A DNA stretch of 59,065 nt from Verrucomicrobiia bacterium (GCA_036405135.1 DASWYF010000005.1:1-59065); one strand, 5' to 3'; shown: positions 37,112 to 44,503, counted from the first letter of the stretch. The notes: generated by a model from the sequence alone, not told the origin. Translations and numbers: made by a program.

Positions 37112-37486
37112 CTAGGCCACGCGGGGTGGCGGAAGGGTGGGCGGTTCGCGGAAGGAACGCCACGCGGAGACAGAGGGAAATTCGCTTTGCTGGGCGGTCG
37201 CGGGCGTCACCCATTCGATGGTGCTGGAGTTGATGAGGTCCAGCTTGTGCTTCTGCACGGTGGTGGATTGCTGCTGCTCCTTCTGCTTGCCTTCGTCCAC
37301 GAGTTTGCAGAGCTGACAGGCGTGCTTGCCATCGAAGGTCTTCTCGATCGCCTCGCCGAGGGTGGCATCCTGGGAGTAAGCCACGGTCATGTTCACCCAC
37401 GCGACGACTTGCAGCAGCGACCAGTGCGCGCCGAGCGAAAACGCCAGCGCGAGGGCTACCAAGATTTTGCCACTACGGGTGAACAC
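37112..37486 (-). CDS. Small exported CxxC protein upstream of TonB receptor
   Basis: 124 residues from a GTG at 37486. An N-terminal hydrophobic segment lies at about 7-31, then WVNMTVAYSQDATLGEAIEKTFDGKHACQLCKLVDEGK with a CQLC motif at about 57-60, and a polar, Gln/Pro-rich tail. I recall similar 'FDGKHPCxLC' proteins in PVC bacteria and Bacteroidota but no established function. Two cysteines plus His suggest metal binding or redox. It precedes the TonB receptor by 223 bp on the same strand. A good promoter lies only a few bases before the start codon. Confidence 0.75.
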   Translation of the reverse strand: MFTRSGKILVALALAFSLGAHWSLLQVVAWVNMTVAYSQDATLGEAIEKTFDGKHACQLCKLVDEGKQKEQQQSTTVQKHKLDLINSSTIEWVTPATAQQSEFPSVSAWRSFREPPTLPPPRVA

Positions 37487-37496
37487 GGAAGGCCTG

Positions 37497-37533
37497 ATAA
37501 TAGAAGAAGTTGCTTAGAAGTCAATAAACTTCT
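37497..37533 (-). promoter_or_regulatory. Promoter with overlapping inverted repeat
   Basis: Minus strand: -35 TTGACT (37524-37519), 16-bp spacer, -10 TATTAT (37502-37497). AGAAGT-N6-ACTTCT (37533-37516) overlaps the -35. The predicted transcript start would be about 3-5 bases before the GTG at 37486, so the mRNA may be nearly leaderless. The repeat is likely an operator for an unknown regulator. Confidence 0.62.
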
Positions 37534-37781
37534 GAATTCACCGTCCAGACGTATGGAAGTGGCAGTTAGAGATAGGTGCTTGACAGGGGGTTAAGCATTT
37601 AATCGTTCCATTTCATGTTTTATTTTAGATTTTTTAAATGACTTAATCTGTCTCCCTAAACGTTGATAATTAGAATGTTACGTAAAAATAAGAAATTATA
37701 ATATGTTTCATTTCCTAAAAATAACTTGCTGTTTTTAAGTGTTTATGGGATTTTCCGAATCAAGTAAAAGAAAGGTTTTTT

Positions 37782-38339
37782 ATGGATGAATCGACGCAGA
37801 AAACGGTGGCTAGGATTCAGGACTTAATTGCCAATCTGGAAAGTCAAGTGGTGCAGAAGAAAAAGTTGGTGAATCAACTTTATGAAATGGAGGGCGAGTC
37901 TCCTCTCTATGCTGACATTGCTGAACCGTCAACTTTCTCCTCGGGTTCGCAGTCCATACGTCCGGACCAATTCTTCGGACGACCTTTGGCGACTGTTGTG
38001 CGGGAGATTTTGGAATCCCGTCGCACGCGGAACGTAGGTGCGATTTCGCTGAATGAACTGTTCGATACATTGAAAACCGGTGGTTTTGCGTTTGATAATA
38101 AAGACGAAACGATCGCTAAGCGGAATCTGGCAATTACGATTTCAAAAAATCCGGTTTTCCTAAAAGTGCCGAATAACGGACACATTGGTTTGGCTGAATG
38201 GTATCCCGCCGCTAAAAAGAAGCCTGTTCAATTGACAGGGGAGGAAGAAGCTGATCGGCAGGAGATTCTTCACAATCAAGCCATGAACGAGGAAAACAAT
38301 TTAGCTGCACAAGAGGCAGCTGAAAAAGAAGAGCAATAA
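37782..38339 (+). CDS. HARE-HTH-like DNA-binding protein, unknown
   Basis: 185 residues, preceded by AAAGAAAGG. An N-terminal coiled coil (ARIQDLIANLESQVVQKKKLVNQLYEME, about 10-37) leads to a winged-helix region, about 63-140: DQFFGRPLATVVREILESRRTRNVGAISLNELFDTLKTGGF ... KNPVFLKVPNNGHIGLAEWYP. The 'GLAEWYP' ending is typical of HARE-HTH-related modules, which occur in restriction and chromatin proteins. The tail is acidic. The gene is more AT-rich than its surroundings, and the 150 bp before it are strongly AT-rich. It is followed by a hairpin array and a small gene, and lies near an HNH endonuclease. A role in DNA recognition is inferred. Confidence 0.7.
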   Translation: MDESTQKTVARIQDLIANLESQVVQKKKLVNQLYEMEGESPLYADIAEPSTFSSGSQSIRPDQFFGRPLATVVREILESRRTRNVGAISLNELFDTLKTGGFAFDNKDETIAKRNLAITISKNPVFLKVPNNGHIGLAEWYPAAKKKPVQLTGEEEADRQEILHNQAMNEENNLAAQEAAEKEEQ

Positions 38340-38378
38340 AACAATGAAAGGAAATTATGATGACTAGAAGGGTGGTAA

Positions 38379-38518
38379 GCTCCGCCGCAAAGGTCGGCGG
38401 TAGGAGCGATGAGAAAAGTCCCGAGAGAGTGTAACTTTGGAAGGGTGACTCTCTCTCGGGGCAAGACCGACTAGGCTAGACTGGGTTGAACCCAACTAGT
38501 AGATTTACTGTCTACTAG
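38379..38518 (+). other. Array of four hairpins, possible structured RNA
   Basis: Four consecutive stems: GCTCCGCCG/CGGCGG-TA-GGAGC (38379-38407), CCCGAGAGAG/CTCTCTCGGG (38420-38429 with 38451-38460), TGGGT-TGA-ACCCA (38482-38494), CTAGTAGA/TCTACTAG (38496-38503 with 38511-38518). They lie between the HARE-HTH-like gene and a 53-residue gene. The array could be a leader, a terminator set or a non-coding RNA. Confidence 0.5.
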
Positions 38519-38571
38519 ACTTCAGACCCCGTCAAGCATAACGACTAAAACTTAACGAAAGGAATCTTCGT

Positions 38572-38733
38572 ATGGTCAAACGTACGCAAGAACGTCCGGG
38601 TTATGTCTTGATATTCCGTCCTTGGATTATTCATCCAGTGACTAAGCAAGTCATTTATCCTAAGCGCGGTAAGGTGTTTCCTATCTGGGTTAAAGCAGAT
38701 GGTGAGCAACTTAACCTCAACGGACTCAACTAA
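38572..38733 (+). CDS. Small 53-residue basic protein, unknown
   Basis: 53 residues, with GAAAGGA 8 bp before the ATG. The sequence is basic and compact: RPGYVLIFRPWIIHPVTKQVIYPKRGKVFPIWVKADGEQLN. The FRPWI...IYP..GKVFPIWV pattern looks like a conserved small beta fold, but I cannot name the family. It is preceded by a hairpin array and followed 7 bp later by a strong hairpin, so it appears as a complete small transcription unit. It could be a toxin, an antitoxin or a nucleic-acid-binding protein; none is proven. Confidence 0.65.
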   Translation: MVKRTQERPGYVLIFRPWIIHPVTKQVIYPKRGKVFPIWVKADGEQLNLNGLN

Positions 38734-38740
38734 ACAAATG

Positions 38741-38770
38741 GGGCTGCGTGGAAACACGCAGCCCTCAATT
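38741..38770. terminator. Bidirectional hairpin terminator
   Basis: Perfect 10-bp stem GGGCTGCGTG-GAAA-CACGCAGCCC (38741-38764), GNRA-type loop. It lies between the convergent 53-residue gene and the HNH gene. The minus-strand side is followed by T-rich sequence. Confidence 0.75.
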
Positions 38771-38805
38771 GTTGAATATACCGCAAGTTGTATTTGGTTG
38801 ATACG

Positions 38806-39609
38806 TCACCTTGCAAATGAATTGCGATGCTGTTCGAGGAATTTTTGATTAGGGAGTGTGGTTTCTTCGGAGAGATTGATTCGTTTGCCTTCGTAAGCGG
38901 AGAAACTCTGTTTCAGGACTGCGTTGGTGCATTCGGTTTTCAAACCTTTGCTGAGAACTAGGCGGTAATCTTCGTCGAAGGTGATGAGATGGCGGTCAAA
39001 TGCGACATCGTGAATGCGTGAGAGACAGAGGCCGTTAGCTGGATTCAAGCGCTCGGAGGGATGGTTGGACCATGGGAGGATATGGCTGGCGACGAGCATG
39101 GAGCGGATGGGGATGCCTGAGACGCAGCATCGGTTGTTGAAGGCGTTCAAGATGACTTGGCGGAAATAGTCTTGTCCCCGGCGGACTTGGACTTCGGCAG
39201 TCACCGTGGTTTCGCCGATGGGGAGCTTGGAGATAGTCTTTCGGGCGACCTTCACGCCTTTGTCTTTGATAACTTCGACCTCGTCGGCTTCGTTGCTTGA
39301 AAAGAGTTTGTGGAAAAGTTCTTCGCTAACAGGAATAACAGCGGCAGGGGATTGGAGGAATTCTTTCCATAGCGCGCGGTCCAAGGTGCTTGCGCCTTCC
39401 AAGCCTTTACGCCCATTAGCTGTTACGACCGGATCGAGTGAAGCAAAGTTGCAGAGTTTCATGGCGACGCTTCCCGGAGGTCTGCTCATTCTTTCGGCCA
39501 ACTGGATAACGACAGGGTTGCGTGCGTGAAGCTGTCCGAAGGTCAGCTTGCGATACACGTTCAGAGCGATGAGAAGCTCTTCCTTGGTCCAACGTTTTCC
39601 TGCGGCCAT
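38806..39609 (-). CDS. HNH restriction-type endonuclease
   Basis: 267 residues. An N-terminal SANT/Myb-like DNA-binding segment (RWTKEELLIALNVYRKLTFGQLHARNP, VAMKLCNFASLDP, about 6-60) is followed by a linker and a C-terminal HNH_2 nuclease: CCVSG at about 161-165, MLVASHILPWSNHP, LNPANGLCLSRIHDVAFDRHLITF at about 188-211. The His-Asn-His set is intact. Such stand-alone enzymes are predicted McrA-like or type IV restriction nucleases acting on foreign or modified DNA. No methyltransferase is adjacent. It lies in an accessory region with HARE-HTH-like and small genes. Confidence 0.9.
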   Translation of the reverse strand: MAAGKRWTKEELLIALNVYRKLTFGQLHARNPVVIQLAERMSRPPGSVAMKLCNFASLDPVVTANGRKGLEGASTLDRALWKEFLQSPAAVIPVSEELFHKLFSSNEADEVEVIKDKGVKVARKTISKLPIGETTVTAEVQVRRGQDYFRQVILNAFNNRCCVSGIPIRSMLVASHILPWSNHPSERLNPANGLCLSRIHDVAFDRHLITFDEDYRLVLSKGLKTECTNAVLKQSFSAYEGKRINLSEETTLPNQKFLEQHRNSFAR

Positions 39610-39654
39610 ATTGAAAGAATAAACGGTTGGGCTTTGTTTGCGAAGCGAAAGAAT

Positions 39655-39882
39655 TTAAGTGGCTGTCTCCACAATCCGGTAGTCTTCGGGGTTTCCCTCT
39701 AGGTCCATGTCACCTGCGGCCACGGCTGCTTTGACGTCGGTAAAGAATTCATGGATTGCAACTTGGGCCTCATCTCGGCTGTGAAAGCGCAATGGTTTTA
39801 ACTCAGTATCATCGCTTTCGCCTTCTTCCCATCCAGCGTCATCCCAGCCATAGATGAATAGCATCTCAACCTTATAGAGCAT
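39655..39882 (-). CDS. Small acidic protein, unknown
   Basis: 75 residues: YKVEMLFIYGWDDAGWEEG, then FHSRDEAQVAIHEFFTDVKAAVAAGDMDLEGNPEDYRIVE. The layout (a strand, 'F.s.deA...i..f' and 'dyrivE') resembles small proteins that record a sequence of numeric-like residues found near plasmid and phage genes, but I assign no function. It lies 45 bp after the HNH start on the same strand, so it could be transcribed with it as the upstream gene. Confidence 0.65.
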   Translation of the reverse strand: MLYKVEMLFIYGWDDAGWEEGESDDTELKPLRFHSRDEAQVAIHEFFTDVKAAVAAGDMDLEGNPEDYRIVETAT

Positions 39883-39904
39883 GAAGGGATTGAAGCCTGG
39901 AATG

Positions 39905-40050
39905 CATGATACTCAAGAACCAACCGGACTGCTGGCATCCCTTCAGGATGCGGTTTCAAATGGGCATTGATTCCGGTGGTGTCGCTCGTGCCTCGCTCAA
40001 CCGACCGGCTACATGCTTTCACACCTCCGGTGTGAGTGGATTTGGCTTGC
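39905..40050. repeat. PVC-type interspersed repeat
   Basis: Contains GGCATCCCTTCAGGATGC (a hairpin), CGGTTTCAAATGGGCATTGA and TTCCGGTGGTGTCGCTCGTG followed by GCTCAACCGACCGGC. I recognise this as a common intergenic repeat of Planctomycetota and Verrucomicrobiota. Short frames in it are not genes. Confidence 0.55.
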
Positions 40051-40087
40051 GCGGATGCGTCGGCCTGGCCAGGTACATGTGCCCAAT

Positions 40088-40339
40088 ATGAGCAAATCGT
40101 TTTTGATCAGGTTGGATGCCAATGATCTTGGGCAGGTGTTGGATGGGTTGCGGTGTCGGGCGGAGGTTTGGAGGGATACGGCAGTGTATTTGAGGACAGG
40201 GGAATTTGAAGGGGAGTTTTTTGTGCCGGAAGAGTGTCGGGATGGGGAGGAGGCGGAGAGTATCGCAGCGGATTATGAACGGATCATTGCTGAGATGGTG
40301 CGGCAACGTGATGAGCAAAAAGGAGGCGGCAATGAGTGA
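40088..40339 (+). CDS. Small acidic protein, unknown, paired with next gene
   Basis: 83 residues from the ATG at 40088; the longer reading from 40013 is repeat-encoded. SFLIRLDANDLGQVLDGLRCRAEVWRDTAVYLRTGE is followed by a CRDGEEAESIAADYERIIAEM helix. No known fold is assigned, but it looks like a compact alpha/beta protein. Its last eight bases overlap the next start, so the two genes form a coupled pair. This kind of overlap recalls toxin-antitoxin modules, but neither product matches a type I know. Confidence 0.65.
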   Translation: MSKSFLIRLDANDLGQVLDGLRCRAEVWRDTAVYLRTGEFEGEFFVPEECRDGEEAESIAADYERIIAEMVRQRDEQKGGGNE

Positions 40340-40625
40340 TGCTAAGATGGTTCAATCCGGGTTTGGGATTTTCATCGACACAAGTTGCGAGGGGTGTGTG
40401 CCGCTGTGGCGAGGTTATGGTGGAATGCCGTATTTCTATTCGACAGAGGAAGAAGCGGAAAGGGAGATTGCGGAGGATTTGATAACTCGCTTGGAAGAGT
40501 TTCTGGATAGTGAGCGGGAGTTTGAGGATGCGATGACTGTTGAGGAATATATCTTGCCGGTGCAGCGGTTGCCGGATGGTTCGGTGGTGACGGAGGATGG
40601 GAAGGTGTTTGGGAGGGGGCGTTAA
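40332..40625 (+). CDS. Small acidic protein, unknown, overlapping pair
   Basis: 97 residues from the ATG at 40332, 5 bp after AGGAGG inside the previous gene. SGFGIFIDTSCEGCVPLWRGYGGMPYFYSTEEEAEREIAEDLITRLEEF, then EEYILPVQRLPDGSVVTEDGKVFGR. The 'YFYSTEEEAEREIAED' segment resembles the small protein at 39655-39882 (sensor-like 'F.s.deA...I.e'), so the two may be distant relatives. The function is unknown. Confidence 0.7.
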   Translation: MSDAKMVQSGFGIFIDTSCEGCVPLWRGYGGMPYFYSTEEEAEREIAEDLITRLEEFLDSEREFEDAMTVEEYILPVQRLPDGSVVTEDGKVFGRGR

Positions 40626-41090
40626 AATGAACAAGCATTGAGAATGCATCGGTTCTGTCGTCACTACGTGACGGGAGTTTCAGGGGAGGCTTTACCGCGG
40701 GTTGAAACCCGCGGCTAGGAATCTGAATTCGCTAACGCGAATGGGGGAGAGGAGTTTTAAAGGCGATGAATGGCGAGCCGATTCAGAGATCGGCGCTCCG
40801 GGAAACGCAGCAGGATGCTGCTTAACCCGCACGCTGGAAGCGTGCGCTACGGATAAGAATGCGAGTTACGGGGATTGGGGTTTCTGGATGTTCTTGTTGC
40901 TGAAAAGGTTGGGTTTTCATCACAAATTTTAGTGAAAAGAGGTGGTTTTCTTGAGTGATTTGTGGGATAGATTTAGGTGCTGGCAGCTCGCTGCTGGTAA
41001 AGGAAGGGCTGCAAGCCGATTGAATAGGTTTCGGGTTTCTAGGTTCGAGTTTCGAGTCTGGAAAAATGAAACACAAGAAAGGCTGAAATC
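40626..41090. repeat. Non-coding stretch with three variable-stem hairpins
   Basis: CCGCGGGTT/AACCCGCGG (40695-40714, tail CTAGG), GCCGAT/ATCGGC (40777-40794, tail GCTCC) and GCACGC/GCGTGC (40829-40845, tail GCTACGG). A GTTTCGGGTTTCTAGGTTCG word follows near 41029. No gene is seen. Confidence 0.7.
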
Positions 41091-41101
41091 CCCGCTGAGT
41101 G

Positions 41102-41835
41102 ATTCGATGGAATCTTTTGGCAATCCTTATGGGATCATCATGGAGATGGATGCGGGTGAGAACCTGTCATGGTGTCTTGACGAAAAGAGTCAGGGCATCG
41201 CGGCAGCGATTGCCCCACCATATCTCAGAGGATCTGTGGGTGTATCGGGCGGGTGTGTTGGGGCTCGTAAGCTGGAGGGGGAAAGGGACGTCGGCCGAGA
41301 ATGGGGCCGGGGAATCCTGAGGGTCGAAGTTCGACTTCCAAGTTGAAGTTTGATCCAGAGTACTCACTGCGGAACCGGCCGGGTTCTGACTCACGTCAGG
41401 CGAAGTTCAAAGTTTGATGTTTAAGGTTCAAAGTTTGGAGTTCGGCGTCGAATCGACTTCTTTAAGTAGGAGGGTTGGACGGGATAGCTCACAGGGGTCG
41501 GATGGTTTCATTGCTCTTTGACATAAATTCCCTGAAAGGGAATGCAGAGCCGGTCGAGCTTCGATGGCCTAGAGATGGGGAATGGGGATGGTTTAGTGCC
41601 TCCTCTCCCCGTGCCCTCTCCTCCAACTCTCGTTGGAATAGAGGGGGATGGCTTTTGGAGCTTCTGATTGGTGGTGGTGAATTGTCGTGGTGCCTTGACG
41701 GAAAGAGTTTGGGCTCGTCAGGAGCCTCGCCCTACCGTGCTTATCTGTATTTTCTTTTGGAGTGGCTGGCGAGGGTTTTGATCCGGTTGGTGTGGACTGG
41801 TGGCTAGAGTGCCGCAGAGCAGGATGCTATCGAGA
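41102..41835 (+). repeat. Mosaic non-coding repeat, copy A
   Basis: Blocks at 41102-41148, 41231-41321, 41355-41380, 41488-41525, 41699-41737 and 41758-41833 each match, in reverse complement, blocks at 58381-59006. Within the copy, a 'CCTTGACG.AAAGAG' segment occurs twice (41174 and 41692). A CTC-type hairpin is embedded near 41600-41650. No convincing gene is present. Confidence 0.82.
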
Positions 41836-42090
41836 TGAGGGAGCATCGACCGGACGAGATGGGAAGGCGACTCAGGGGAACAAACTAATTTACGATTTAG
41901 GAAGGACGATTGACGAGTCGTTGGTGTTTCCATGTTTCTGCTGTTAATGGACGGAAGTCTCCAGGTGATGCAAGGGAACGGGGGGGGGCGAAGTTCGACT
42001 TCCAAAAATCGTCCTTACCAGCGGTTTGCGAGGACAAGCACGAGTAAGCGGACTCGCGTGGGAATGTCAGTGCGAGTATCTTTTCGAGGT

Positions 42091-42648
42091 ATGGCTGACA
42101 TTTTCACGAAAGCGAAGCGGAGTGAGGTGATGTCGCGGATACGGTCGCGGGGGAATAAGGATACGGAGGGGGCGATGGTGGCGTTGCTCAGAGCGGCGGG
42201 GATCAAGGGGTGGAAAAGGCACGTCGAAGTACGAATTCCGATTTACGATTTACGAGTCGGAAAGCGGAAGGTTGCGTCACGGATTGCAAAGTCTGATTTG
42301 CGACGGAAGGCGGAAGCGGTTCGAAGTGCGAAGCTGAAGCTTCGGCCTTTTAAGGTACGGCCGGATTTTGTTTGGCGGAGGGAACGGGTGGCGTTGTTTG
42401 TGGATGGGTGTTTCTGGCACGGGTGTCCGTGGCATGGGACGAAGCCAGCGTCTAACAAATCGTTCTGGCAAACGAAGCTGATGCGGAATCGGGAGCGGGA
42501 TCGGTTGGTGTCGCGGACGTTGCGGAAGGCGGGGTGGAGGGTGGTGCGGGTGTGGGAGCATGTGTTGGCGAAGGCGGCGAGGGATGAAGGGGAGATGGAG
42601 AGGTTGGTGGGGAGGATCAGGAAAGGGTTAAACCACGGAATACGCTGA
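42091..42648 (+). CDS. vsr: Very short patch repair (Vsr) endonuclease with internal insertion
   Basis: 185 residues from the ATG at 42091; Vsr is usually about 140-150. MADIFTKAKRSEVMSRIRSRGNKDTE is the conserved start, RPDFVWRRERVALFVDGCFWHGCPWHG carries the catalytic Asp and zinc-site Cys/His, and GWRVVRVWEHVL is the conserved end. Between GIKGWKRHV and RPDFV, where the family has only a short loop, about 40 residues are encoded by interspersed-repeat DNA without breaking the frame. Vsr nicks T:G mismatches that arise from cytosine methylation; no 5-methylcytosine methyltransferase is in the window. The insertion is in a variable loop, so the enzyme may still fold, but activity is uncertain. 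Confidence 0.85.
   Translation: MADIFTKAKRSEVMSRIRSRGNKDTEGAMVALLRAAGIKGWKRHVEVRIPIYDLRVGKRKVASRIAKSDLRRKAEAVRSAKLKLRPFKVRPDFVWRRERVALFVDGCFWHGCPWHGTKPASNKSFWQTKLMRNRERDRLVSRTLRKAGWRVVRVWEHVLAKAARDEGEMERLVGRIRKGLNHGIR
42224..42350 (+). repeat. Repeat insertion inside the vsr gene
   Basis: GATTTACGATTTACGAG (42240-42256) is identical to the arm of the MITE-like element at 51.23 kb. CGAAGC-TGAA-GCTTCG (42329-42344) is a hairpin near the right end. The segment is read through in frame. Confidence 0.65.
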
Positions 42649-43000
42649 ATACGCGGAAAGGGGTGGGAAATGTCCAACATCGAACTTCCAACGTTCAACG
42701 TCCAGAGAAGGGAGACGAGGCGACAAGCCGCCTTGGTTGGAAAGCGGAGTCAAGCCTCCGCACTCCAAAGAAGTTTGCGCGGACTGATGTCCACGGCTAC
42801 GGGGAGGCGAGGGATTGATGCAACGGCGGAGCGGCAGCTCCGCCCTACCTTGGAAAGAAAGGGTTAGGTCCGCCTCATCACTTCGGCGGCTACGGGGAGG
42901 GTTTTGTTCGTTCTTTGCTTTCTGGCAATTTCTGCATAACTTTCTGGCGTTCCCGGTGTTGTAGGTAGCGAGCGGTCTATTTTTTTATCGATATTGACCT
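42629..43000. repeat. Repeat cluster before the efflux operon
   Basis: AAACCACGGAATACGCTGAA (42629 on), TCCAACATCGAACTTCCAAC words (42670-42710), hairpins GGAC-TGAT-GTCC (42781-42792, tail GGCTACGG), GCGGAGC-GGCA-GCTCCGC (42827-42844, tail CCTACC) and CCGCC...GGCGG (42870-42888, tail CTACGG). No gene is seen. Confidence 0.7.
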
Positions 43001-44470
43001 ATGGCGCGTAAACGCAATTTCGGCTGGATCATCTGGTTGGTCGTCCTCGGTGGCATCGGCTACGGAGGCTATTATGGCTGGCAGAAGTGGGAGAAGAAGA
43101 ATGCGGAGAAGGGCAAGCCGGTCTTTAATACGGCGAAGATCGAGCGGGGGGATATCGTGCAGCAGGTGACGGCTTCGGGGACGCTGAACCCGGTGGTCAA
43201 TGTGCAGGTGGGCAGCCAAATCTCGGGGTTGATCAAGAAGTTGCATGCGGATTTCAACTCCAAGGTGAAGGCGGGCGATGTGGTGGCGGAGATCGATCCG
43301 GCGACGTATCAGACGCGGCTTCTCCAGGCGGAGGCGGATCTCTCCAGTGCGCAGGCGAGCATGCAGTTGGCGGAGGTGAATGCGAAGCGGGCGACGGAGC
43401 TTTTCAAGGAGAAGTTGGTGTCTGAATCCGAGTATGACACGGCGCAGGTGACGCTGACTCAGGCGAAGGCGACGGTGCAGACGCGGAAGGCGCAGGTGAA
43501 CAGCGCGAAGGTGGACCTGGAGCGTTGCACAATCGTGGCACCGATCGACGGTATCGTGATCGATCGCAAGGTGGATGTGGGTCAAACCGTTGCCGCGAGC
43601 ATGAATGCGCCGTTGCTCTTCATGATCGCGAACGACCTGACGAAGATGCAGATCAATGCGAGTGTGGCGGAGGCGGATATCGGTAATGTGGAGACGAATC
43701 AGGCGGTGAAGTTCACGGTGGATGCGTTTCCGGGGCGGGAGTTCGCAGGACAGGTATCGCAGGTACGGAATTCGCCGATCAGCGTCCAGAACGTGGTGAC
43801 TTACGATACGATCATCATGGTGGATAATTACGATGGGAAGTTGAAGCCGGGCATGACGGCGAATGTGCAGATCATCACGTCGCAGCGGCCGGGTGTGGTT
43901 CGAATACCGAATTCGGCGTTGCGCTTCAAACCAGCGGGCGCGCCAACGGCGGCGACGACTAAGGGCGGCACGAATGCGACGGCGAGCGCGGCGAAGAGCG
44001 GTGAGGACATTCCGCAGACGCCGGATGCGATGATCGCGCGGGTGAAGTCTCTGCGCGAGAAGGGTGAATCGATGAGCGATGAGATGCGCGCGAAGATGGG
44101 CGAGATGATGAAGTCAGGCGCGATCACACCGCAGCAACTGGGTTTCGGTGGTGGTCCAGGCAAGGGTAAAGGCGGTGGTGGTAAGAGCCGTCAAGGGGGT
44201 GGAGATCGCCCGGCGACACGCACGATTTATGTGGTGGATGGCTCGATCGCGAGCACGAACCTCACGGTGGGAGATATGAAGCCGGTGACGATCAAGACGG
44301 GCATCGCGGACAGCATTTACACGGAAGTGATGGAGGGCTTGAAGGAGGGCGATGTGATCGTGACGGGGCAGACGATCACGGGTGGCGCAACGACGGCCGG
44401 AGCACCGCAAGCAACGAATCCATTCGCGAGTGGTGGCGGCGGGTTCGGTGGCGGTCGTGGGCCGCGGTAA
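43001..44470 (+). CDS. Efflux periplasmic adaptor (MacA/HlyD type)
   Basis: 489 residues. N-terminal anchor helix (about 8-27), HlyD-like barrel-sandwich (IVQQVTASGTLNPVVNVQVGSQISGLIKKL, about 50-79), coiled-coil hairpin (about 100-170), lipoyl half (CTIVAPIDGIVIDRKVDVGQTV, about 177-198) and beta barrel to about 305. Then an unusual low-complexity insertion of about 100 residues rich in Gly, Ala, Thr and Lys (about 308-408) before the membrane-proximal domain, and a Gly/Arg/Pro-rich tail. It links an inner-membrane MacB-type transporter to an outer-membrane channel. The ATPase and permease follow in an operon. Confidence 0.92.
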   Translation: MARKRNFGWIIWLVVLGGIGYGGYYGWQKWEKKNAEKGKPVFNTAKIERGDIVQQVTASGTLNPVVNVQVGSQISGLIKKLHADFNSKVKAGDVVAEIDPATYQTRLLQAEADLSSAQASMQLAEVNAKRATELFKEKLVSESEYDTAQVTLTQAKATVQTRKAQVNSAKVDLERCTIVAPIDGIVIDRKVDVGQTVAASMNAPLLFMIANDLTKMQINASVAEADIGNVETNQAVKFTVDAFPGREFAGQVSQVRNSPISVQNVVTYDTIIMVDNYDGKLKPGMTANVQIITSQRPGVVRIPNSALRFKPAGAPTAATTKGGTNATASAAKSGEDIPQTPDAMIARVKSLREKGESMSDEMRAKMGEMMKSGAITPQQLGFGGGPGKGKGGGGKSRQGGGDRPATRTIYVVDGSIASTNLTVGDMKPVTIKTGIADSIYTEVMEGLKEGDVIVTGQTITGGATTAGAPQATNPFASGGGGFGGGRGPR

Positions 44471-44503
44471 GCAAAGCCAGTTGAATTCAAATCATTCAAG
44501 CAT

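Noticed and set aside
40013..40087. Extended N-terminus of the small protein at 40088
   Set aside because: The sequence belongs to the interspersed repeat ending near 40050 and has no ribosome binding site for that start.
41932..42090. Longer N-terminus for the Vsr gene
   Set aside because: The extra residues are repeat-encoded, and the family start MADIFTKAKRSEVMSRIRS is at 42091.
40626..42090. CRISPR array or tandem repeat array in the long non-coding stretch
   Set aside because: Repeats are irregular in length and spacing, stems differ between units, and no cas gene is near.
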